Of a stretch of DNA of 64,000 nt, positions 58,003 to 64,000 are shown piece by piece (within the stretch, counting starts at the first letter, position 1; every line of letters starts with the position of its first letter). The notes below the pieces were generated by a model, which did not search any database, had not been told where the DNA came from, and saw only the letters and a program-made list of their open reading frames with translations. The DNA comes from Phenylobacterium sp. Root1290 (GTDB taxonomy: Bacteria > Pseudomonadota > Alphaproteobacteria > Caulobacterales > Caulobacteraceae), in assembly GCF_001425305.1 (NCBI RefSeq), contig NZ_LMEE01000001.1, positions 1,895,500 through 1,959,499 of the forward strand. Direction: 5' to 3'. The position numbers and the translations under genes were made by a program.

Positions 58003-58638
58003 ATGGACGCCCGAACCTATCCTGCGAAGGAGACGCCGAAGTCTCGGCGCACCCGCGCGCGTATTCTCGACGCGGCGATGAGGCTGTTTGCCGAAAACGG
58101 CTATCACGCGGCGACCAACGCCATGATCGCCGACGCGGCCAACCTGACCCGCGGCGCGATGCTCTATCATTTCGCCAGCCGCGAAGAGCTGGTGGAGGCC
58201 GCCATCGCCCACATCGAAGTCGAGCGGGCGCGGCTGTTTGAACAAGCGGCATCTGGACCGATGGCGCCGGGGGTGGACGCCGCCGAGCATGCGATCGACG
58301 CCTACTGGGCGTTGCTGCACGAAATCCCGTTCATCGCCTTCGCCGAGCTGGAGGCCGCCGCGCGCACCGATGCGATGCTGCGCGTGCGCCTGGCCGACGC
58401 CCAGAGCGCCTTTGACCGCAACCAGGTCGGCGAACGCTTCCTGGCCCTGGCCCAGGCCGGGGTCGATCCGCGCTTCCAGACCAGCCGAGATCTCGGCCGC
58501 TTCCTGCTGGAAGGCCTGGCCCGCGGCGCGATGACCTATGATGAGGCCGCCCGCAAGGAACGGCTGCTGATGGTCGTCAAGCGGGCGGTGCGCGTCCTCA
58601 ATCGCAAGGGCGACGTCCAGGAGCTCTGGCCCGACTAG
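58003..58638 (+). CDS. TetR/AcrR-family transcriptional regulator
   Basis: The 211-residue protein has the N-terminal TetR domain: RARILDAAMRLFAENGYHAATNAMIADAANLTRGAMLYHFASREEL (about residues 15-60, split here by the usual turn), and a C-terminal helical ligand domain. It is full length, unlike the fused one at 55559-56959. It is divergent from the PlcP-like gene, 153 bp away, and may control it or an unrelated locus. Its 3' end overlaps the convergent DUF885 gene by 4 nt. Confidence 0.93.
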   Translation: MDARTYPAKETPKSRRTRARILDAAMRLFAENGYHAATNAMIADAANLTRGAMLYHFASREELVEAAIAHIEVERARLFEQAASGPMAPGVDAAEHAIDAYWALLHEIPFIAFAELEAAARTDAMLRVRLADAQSAFDRNQVGERFLALAQAGVDPRFQTSRDLGRFLLEGLARGAMTYDEAARKERLLMVVKRAVRVLNRKGDVQELWPD

Positions 58639-60380
58639 CGCGCCTTTTCCGCCGCGATCCACGCGTCCATGCGACGCTCCAGCATGTCGAGCGGCATCGG
58701 GCCGGCCAGCAGCATGGCGTCGTGGAAGCGGCGGATGTCGAACTTCTCGCCCAGTCGCGCCTTCGCGTTCTCGCGGGTGGCGACGATCTTCATCTCGCCG
58801 GTCTTGTAGGCCAGGGCCTGGCCCGGCCAGGAGACGTAGCGCGCCAGCTCGACCTCGATGTTGAGCGGCGAGAGCGCGGAGTTCTTCGTGAAGCACTCGC
58901 GAGCCTGATCCAGACTCCAGCCCTTCCAGTGCAGACCGGTGTCGGCGACCAGCCGGCAGGCGCGCCACATCTCGTACGACAGTCGGCCGAAGCGTTCGTA
59001 GGCGTTGCGATAGATGCCCATCTCGCCGCCGAGCTTTTCGGCGTATAGGCCCCAGCCCTCGGTGAAGGCGGTGACGTTGGCCTCGCGGCGGAAGTAGGGG
59101 GCGTCGGCCGCCTCCTGGCCAAGAGCGATCTGCAGGTGATGTCCCGGAACCGCTTCGTGGAGCGTGAGGGCGGGCAGTTCGTAGAGCGGGCGCTGAGGCA
59201 GGTCGTAGGTGTTGACCATGTAGCCGCCGGCGACGCCCAGCTTGGGATTGCCGGGGAAGTAGCGGCCGGTGGTGTAGGTCTTCTCGATGTCGGCCGGCAC
59301 CGGGCGCACGCCGTAGGTCAGGCGCGGCAGGGTTCCGAACCAGGCGGGAAGCTGGTCGTCGATCCGCTTGGCGATCTCGGAAGCCTTCTCGAGCAGCGCC
59401 TGGCGGCTGGTCGCGTAGAACTGCGGATCGCTGCGCAGATGCGCCTGAAAGGCCGCGAAGTCGCCGGTGAATCCGGTCTCGGCGATGACGCCGTCCATCT
59501 CCTTGCGGATGCGGGCGACCTCGGCCAGGCCGTTCTGGTGAATCTGGTCGGGCGTGAGCTGCGTGGTCGTGTGGTCGGAGACCAGCCAGGCGTAGTAGCG
59601 CGCGCCGTCCGGCAGGCTGCGGGCGGCCAGCGACTTGCGCGCCTTGGGCAGATACTCGTTCTGCAGGAAATCGACGAACTGCGCCTGGGCCGGGCGGACC
59701 TTGTCGCGAACGGCGGCGAGCGCCTCGGCGCGCAACGCCTGGCGGTCGGCGAGCGGGACGGACGCCGGCAAGCGGTCGATCGGGGCCAGCAGCGGATCGC
59801 TCTCGACCGGCGCGGCGGCTTGCTCGCGCGCTCGCGCGATCACCTGCTCGACGGTGCCGCGCGGCTGCGTGAAGCCGGACTTGGCTCCGCGGCGGGCGTT
59901 GGCGATCTCGGTCGCGTAATAGACCGGCGCAGCGTTCAGGCGATCAATCCAGGCGCGGGCGTCGGCGACGCTGCGCATGGGGGTCGAGGAGGCGAGGTAG
60001 CCGAGGGTCCAATGAAAGCCGCCGTCCGAGGAGAACGGCATCCGCGCCTCGTCGAAGGCCAGGCTCTGGAGCTGGCGTCCGACCGTCCAGGTCAGGAACT
60101 CGCGGTTGGTGCGGCCCTCGTCGGAAAGCCCCGCCGGATCGATGGCGGCCACGCGCGCCGCATAGTCCTTGAGGGCGGTGGTCCGCGCAGCCTCCGCCCC
60201 GGGGGAATTGTCGGGCAGGCGCGAGAGCGCGGCGCGGTCGCCCTGTTGGCCAGCCTCGATCGGATTTTGCGAGAGGCTGTAGAGCTCATAGTCGGCGATC
60301 AGCTTGCCGAGCGCGGCGTCGTCCGCGAGGGCGGGCGTCGCGCCCAAGGCAAGGATCAGGGCCAGGGGCGCCAGACGCAT
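58635..60380 (-). CDS. Exported DUF885-family protein (putative metallopeptidase)
   Basis: The 581-residue precursor has a signal peptide (MRLAPLALILALGATPALAD). The DUF885 signature is HEAVPGHHLQIALGQ, resembling the HExxH-like zinc motif of gluzincin-type carboxypeptidases, with further acidic residues in FTEGWGLYAEKLGGEMG and the terminal ALAYKTGEMKI segment. Family members are suspected periplasmic peptidases; activity is not established for most. It is a single gene, divergent from the amino-acid permease. Confidence 0.88.
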   Translation of the reverse strand: MRLAPLALILALGATPALADDAALGKLIADYELYSLSQNPIEAGQQGDRAALSRLPDNSPGAEAARTTALKDYAARVAAIDPAGLSDEGRTNREFLTWTVGRQLQSLAFDEARMPFSSDGGFHWTLGYLASSTPMRSVADARAWIDRLNAAPVYYATEIANARRGAKSGFTQPRGTVEQVIARAREQAAAPVESDPLLAPIDRLPASVPLADRQALRAEALAAVRDKVRPAQAQFVDFLQNEYLPKARKSLAARSLPDGARYYAWLVSDHTTTQLTPDQIHQNGLAEVARIRKEMDGVIAETGFTGDFAAFQAHLRSDPQFYATSRQALLEKASEIAKRIDDQLPAWFGTLPRLTYGVRPVPADIEKTYTTGRYFPGNPKLGVAGGYMVNTYDLPQRPLYELPALTLHEAVPGHHLQIALGQEAADAPYFRREANVTAFTEGWGLYAEKLGGEMGIYRNAYERFGRLSYEMWRACRLVADTGLHWKGWSLDQARECFTKNSALSPLNIEVELARYVSWPGQALAYKTGEMKIVATRENAKARLGEKFDIRRFHDAMLLAGPMPLDMLERRMDAWIAAEKAR

Positions 60381-60552
60381 AATCAGTCCACCTTCACAAT
60401 GGGTTCAGGAAAGCTGGCGCCTGGGACGTCCCCCGCCAAGGTATTTTCGGCTACCCACCCTCGCCGGACGGCGAAGAATCATCCCACTTCAAGTCTCGCG
60501 CGCGACGGGCCATGGTCGCGGCGATAAGAAAAGTACCCTCGGGGGGAGTTCC

Positions 60553-61959
60553 ATGAGTTTCGTGACGCGTCGCAAGTCGATGGAGCCGCCGGCGGCCCAC
60601 GACGGGCACAGCTTGATACCGACTCTCGGTTGGCCGCATCTGGTGGCCCTGGGCGTCGGGGCGATCATCGGCACCGGCATCTACACCCTGACCGGCGTGG
60701 CCGCGGGGCTGGCCGGACCGGCGGTGATCCTGTCTTTCGCCCTGGCCGGCGCGGTCTGCGCCTTCGCCGCACTCTGCTATGCGGAGATGTCGACGATGAT
60801 GCCCCAGGCGGGCAGCGCCTATACCTATTCATATGTCGGCATGGGCGAACTGGCGGCGTGGGTGGTCGGCTGGAGCCTGATCCTCGAGTACACGGTCGTC
60901 TGCTCCACGGTCGCCGTCGGGTGGTCCGGCTATGCCGGCGGCCTGATGCAACAAGCCGGCTGGGCCGTGCCGCAGGCGCTGCTGGCGGGGCCGCACGCGG
61001 GCGGGATCATCAACGTCCCGGCCATCTTCATCACCCTGGTGGTCACCGCGCTGCTGCTGGTCGGCACGCGTGAGAGCGCGACCATCAACTTCATCCTGGT
61101 GATCGTGAAGATCGTGGCGCTCGCCGCCTTCGTCGCCCTGACCATTCCAGCGTTTGACGCCGCCAACTTCGAACCTTTCGCCCCGTTCGGATTTGGCGCG
61201 GTGGTCGACTCCGAAGGGGTAAAGCGCGGCGTCGCGGCGGCGGCCGGCATCATCTTCTTCGCCTTCTATGGTTTCGATGCGATCTCGACGGCGGCGGAGG
61301 AAACCAAGAACCCGGGCCGCGACCTGACCATCGGTATCATCGGCTCGATGGTCGCCTGCACCGCGATCTACATGATCGTCGCCACGGCGGCGCTCGGCGC
61401 CTCGCCGTTCGACGTGTTCTCCAAGAGCCCCGAGCCGCTTTCCTTCATCCTGCGCGGCTTGGGCCATCCTCAGGTGGCGGCCGTGGTGGCCGGCGCGGCG
61501 GTGGTCGCCCTGCCGACCGTGATCATGGTCTTCATGTTCGGGCAGAGCCGGATCTTCTTCGCCATGGCCCGCGACGGCCTGCTGCCGCGTGGCCTGTCCA
61601 AAGTCGGCTCGCGCGGGGTGCCGGCGCCGGTGATCATCCTGACCGGCGTGGTCGCCGCCAGCATCGCCGGTTTCCTGCCGCTCGACGAGATCGCCGCCCT
61701 GGCCAACGCCGGCACGCTGCTGGCCTTCATCGCCACGGCGATCGCGATGATGCTCATGCGTCGCCGCGCGCCCGACCTGCCGCGGCCTTTCCGCACGCCG
61801 CTGTGGTGGTTCGTCGGGCCGGCGGCGGTGGTCGGCTGTCTCTACCTGTTCACGACGCTGCCAGCCTCGACCCTGATCAACTTCCTGATCTGGAACGCGA
61901 TCGGCGTCGCCGCCTACCTGGCCTATGGCCGGGTGAAGAGCCGCCTGGCGAACGCCTAG
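60553..61959 (+). CDS. APC-family amino-acid permease
   Basis: The 468-residue inner-membrane protein has about twelve hydrophobic segments and the APC landmarks GVGAIIGTGIYTLTG in the first helix, FAALCYAEMSTMMPQAGSAYTY in the third, and FYGFDAISTAAEETKNPGRDL in the eighth region. The last follows the cationic-amino-acid/GABA-type branch. It would import amino acids with protons. The ATG at 60553 is preceded by GGGGGGAG; the frame upstream is open but overlaps the promoter region of the divergent gene. A perfect long hairpin follows the stop. Confidence 0.93.
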   Translation: MSFVTRRKSMEPPAAHDGHSLIPTLGWPHLVALGVGAIIGTGIYTLTGVAAGLAGPAVILSFALAGAVCAFAALCYAEMSTMMPQAGSAYTYSYVGMGELAAWVVGWSLILEYTVVCSTVAVGWSGYAGGLMQQAGWAVPQALLAGPHAGGIINVPAIFITLVVTALLLVGTRESATINFILVIVKIVALAAFVALTIPAFDAANFEPFAPFGFGAVVDSEGVKRGVAAAAGIIFFAFYGFDAISTAAEETKNPGRDLTIGIIGSMVACTAIYMIVATAALGASPFDVFSKSPEPLSFILRGLGHPQVAAVVAGAAVVALPTVIMVFMFGQSRIFFAMARDGLLPRGLSKVGSRGVPAPVIILTGVVAASIAGFLPLDEIAALANAGTLLAFIATAIAMMLMRRRAPDLPRPFRTPLWWFVGPAAVVGCLYLFTTLPASTLINFLIWNAIGVAAYLAYGRVKSRLANA

Positions 61960-61972
61960 CGCACCTGTCGCA

Positions 61973-62004
61973 GGCTCGGGCGCGCCCGGCGGCGCGCCCG
62001 AGCC
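61973..62004 (+). terminator. Long GC-rich hairpin after the permease
   Basis: GGCTCGGGCGCGCC and GGCGCGCCCGAGCC form a perfect 14-bp stem with a CGGC loop, 14 bp after the permease stop. There is no T-tract, so it may be a terminator of the L-shaped (I-shaped) kind or an RNA-stabilising hairpin. The rest of the gap to 62182 holds nothing I can support. Confidence 0.55.
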
Positions 62005-62182
62005 GACCGCAACCATGGGATTTCTTCCCGCCAAGCTCACTCCGGATGCTTGAGGCGGCGCAGGGGCGCGCATACAGTCGCCGTCGCCTGCCGCCCGGGG
62101 CGTAAGCAAAGCAGCGCCCTCATTTCAAGGGCGAGGTCGGGCGGCCGGTCGGCGCATATTCTTCAGCGCCCTGGGGAGCGAA

Positions 62183-63721
62183 GTGGATTCAGCGGTTAAG
62201 AAGGGCGCGCCCGCGCCTGCCGGTCGTCCCGGCGGTATGCAGGACCTGACGACGGGGCCGATCGGCAAGACCCTGATCATGTTCGCCCTGCCGGTGCTGG
62301 GCTCCAACATCCTCCAGTCGCTGAACGGATCGGCCAACGCGATCTGGGTCAGCCATGTGCTGGGCGAGGCGGCGCTGACCGCGACGGTCAACGCCAACAA
62401 CATCTTCTTCCTGATGCTGGGCGCCGTGTTCGGCATGACCATGGCCGCCAACCTGCTGATTTCGCAGGCCGTGGGCGCCAAGGACGTGAGGACGGTCAAG
62501 CGGGTGGTCGGCTCGGCCTCAACCTTCTTCCTGCTGCTGTCGCTGTCGGTGGGGGTGGCGGGCTACATGCTCACGCCCGCGATCCTGAAGCTCATGCAGA
62601 CGCCGCCGGACGCCACGCGCGACGCGATCACCTATCTGCGGGTGATCTTCACGGCCATGCCGTTCATGTACTTCTTTTCGTTCGTGATGATGGCCCAGCG
62701 CGGGGCGGGCGATTCCAAGACCCCGTTCTGGTTCTCGCTCGCGGCGGTCGGACTGGACGTGATCCTGAACCCGCTTCTGATCACGGGCTTTGGCCCGTTC
62801 CCGCGCCTGGGCATCGCCGGGTCGGCGGCCGCTACCCTGATCAGCCAGAACATCACCCTGGTGGCGATGATCATCTATCTCTACCGCACCGACAGCGTGC
62901 TGATCCTCAAGCGCGCCGACTGGGGGCTGTTCAAGCCGGAGCTGGCGATCATCAAGACGCTGGTGGTCAAGGGTTTCCCGATGGCGCTGCAGATGCTGGT
63001 CATCTCGGGCGCCGCGGTGATGATGATCCGCTTCGTCAACGCCTACGGCTCGGAGACGGCCGCCGGTTACGGGGCGGCGATCCAGCTCTGGACCTACATC
63101 CAGATGCCGGCCATGGCGCTGGGCGCGGCGGTGTCCTCGATGGCGGCCCAGAACGTCGGCGCCGGCAGGATGGACCGGGTGAACCAGATCGCGGGCAAGG
63201 GCGTGATGATCGCGGCCTTCATGACCGGGCTGCCGGTGGCCTTGATCTATCTCGTCGAGCCCTGGGTGCTGATGGCGTTCCTGCCCAGCGACAGCCCGTC
63301 GCTGGCCATCGCCATGCACATCAACGCCTTCGCGCTGTGGGGCTTCATTCCGTTCGGGATGGCCTTCGTGCTGAACGGCATCATTCGCGCGACAGGGGCG
63401 GTGTGGCCGCCGCTGCTGGGCCTGCTCATCTCGATGTGGCTGGTGCGGATCCCGTTCGCGCAGATCCTGCAGCCGACGCTGGGCCAGGACGCCGTGTGGT
63501 GGAGCTTCCCGTTGGGCTCGATCATGTCGCTGGTGCTGGCCGCGAGCTACTATCGCTGGGGCGGCTGGCGCAAGGCCAGGCTCATGCAGGGCATTCCGAT
63601 GGGCTCCGCGCCGGACACAGGCATGAGCACGCCGACCGTCGCCGAAGAGACCGAGGTCGTCGACGACGCTGCGCGTCACGCCGTGCCCGCCAAGGCGCCG
63701 GTCAAGGCCCCCGCCGAGTAG
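62183..63721 (+). CDS. MATE-family efflux transporter
   Basis: The 512-residue protein has about twelve membrane segments arranged as two related halves, typical of the NorM/DinF-type multidrug and toxin extrusion family: PVLGSNILQSLNGSANAIWVSHVLG in the first helices, and WTYIQMPAMALGAAVSSMAAQNVGAG near the start of the second half, which is the most conserved MATE stretch. It exports drugs or metabolites with Na+ or H+. The start is a GTG at 62183 with GGGGAG upstream; an ATG 18 codons later is an alternative. The C-terminal 50 residues are a soluble Ala/Pro/Lys-rich tail. Confidence 0.93.
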   Translation: MDSAVKKGAPAPAGRPGGMQDLTTGPIGKTLIMFALPVLGSNILQSLNGSANAIWVSHVLGEAALTATVNANNIFFLMLGAVFGMTMAANLLISQAVGAKDVRTVKRVVGSASTFFLLLSLSVGVAGYMLTPAILKLMQTPPDATRDAITYLRVIFTAMPFMYFFSFVMMAQRGAGDSKTPFWFSLAAVGLDVILNPLLITGFGPFPRLGIAGSAAATLISQNITLVAMIIYLYRTDSVLILKRADWGLFKPELAIIKTLVVKGFPMALQMLVISGAAVMMIRFVNAYGSETAAGYGAAIQLWTYIQMPAMALGAAVSSMAAQNVGAGRMDRVNQIAGKGVMIAAFMTGLPVALIYLVEPWVLMAFLPSDSPSLAIAMHINAFALWGFIPFGMAFVLNGIIRATGAVWPPLLGLLISMWLVRIPFAQILQPTLGQDAVWWSFPLGSIMSLVLAASYYRWGGWRKARLMQGIPMGSAPDTGMSTPTVAEETEVVDDAARHAVPAKAPVKAPAE

Positions 63722-63737
63722 GGGCGACCCTAGAAAA

Positions 63738-63768
63738 ACGCAACGGCGCCCCATCGGCGCCGTTGCGT
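63738..63768. terminator. Hairpin after the MATE gene
   Basis: ACGCAACGGCGCC and GGCGCCGTTGCGT form a perfect 13-bp stem with a 5-base loop. A run of five A precedes it, so the T-tract is on the minus strand; on the plus strand only the hairpin is present. Confidence 0.6.
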
Positions 63769-63911
63769 CATGCAAACAAGCGTTTGATAATGTCGCGAAG
63801 CGCGGAGAGCTAACCAGCTGTCCGCGCGCAAGATTTTTGGGCGTTTGCGCGGTCGTCCATACCGATATTACGAAAAATCGCGATTTTGTATGAGCAGATG
63901 GGAGACGCCAG

Positions 63912-64000
63912 ATGGCGTGGGATTTCGAAACCGACCCCGAGTTCCAGAAGAAGCTGGACTGGATCGAGGACTTCATGCGCGAGGAGGTCGAGCCTCTCTC
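63912..64000 (+). CDS. Acyl-CoA dehydrogenase family protein, N-terminal part
   Basis: Only the first 29 codons lie in the window, starting MAWDFETDPEFQKKLDW and continuing with FMREEVEPL, the N-terminal helix typical of acyl-CoA dehydrogenases of alphaproteobacteria. GGGAG lies upstream of the ATG. These flavoenzymes form the alpha-beta double bond in acyl-CoA breakdown. The catalytic residues lie outside the window. Confidence 0.75.
   Translation, partial: MAWDFETDPEFQKKLDWIEDFMREEVEPL

Overview
The window is 64 kb of dense, GC-rich bacterial chromosome with short intergenic gaps, many 1-4 nt start/stop overlaps and frequent GTG or TTG starts. Gene content points to an alphaproteobacterium of the Caulobacterales (Caulobacter/Phenylobacterium type): a CpdR cell-cycle response regulator, a tandem set of large TonB-dependent receptors, a DnaX of the Caulobacter kind, a CycM-like cytochrome c beside kdsB and pheA, and a deoxyhypusine-synthase-like polyamine gene beside a type III ornithine decarboxylase. 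There is no CRISPR array, no rRNA and no recognisable transposase or prophage. The genus assignment is inference from gene content.

Layout. 0-7.3 kb: end of a short-chain dehydrogenase, a YqeY protein, an ECF sigma factor with a membrane partner, a small exported protein, an EAL phosphodiesterase, then divergent regulator/enzyme pairs (TauD dioxygenase/Crp, thioredoxin-reductase-like protein/Rrf2). 7.3-12.3 kb: a Baeyer-Villiger-type monooxygenase, an unusual coiled-coil membrane protein with visibly different composition, and a zinc alcohol dehydrogenase, followed by REP-like hairpin repeats. 12.3-24.5 kb is core genome: TPR protein, M17 aminopeptidase and NlpC/P60 peptidase, cytochrome c, kdsB-pheA, nudC, the SRP RNA, dnaX-ybaB, recR, an N-formylglutamate amidohydrolase and cpdR, then tRNA-Val(GAC). 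25-35.2 kb holds three paralogous TonB-dependent receptors in tandem, each with its own leader and terminator. 35.3-48.9 kb: mnmC, lipoproteins, thioesterase, a cytochrome b/molybdoenzyme pair, a polyamine (homospermidine-type) pair, acetyltransferases and a GlxA-type regulator divergent from a rhodanese.

49-58 kb looks like a phosphate-scavenging neighbourhood: phnCDE, an outer-membrane porin and a PstS-type binding protein on the plus strand, and opposite them a PlcP-like metallophosphoesterase and a family-4 glycosyltransferase. In other alphaproteobacteria such a phosphoesterase/glycosyltransferase pair replaces phospholipids by glycolipids during phosphate starvation. Candidate Pho boxes lie upstream of phnC and, as a phased array, upstream of the porin. 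The glycosyltransferase here carries a TetR-type DNA-binding domain at its N terminus in one uninterrupted frame, with a perfect palindrome at its own start codon; this is the most unusual arrangement in the window.

58-64 kb: a TetR regulator, a DUF885 protein, an amino-acid permease, a MATE exporter and the first codons of an acyl-CoA dehydrogenase. Functions are read from motifs and context only; no database search was run.
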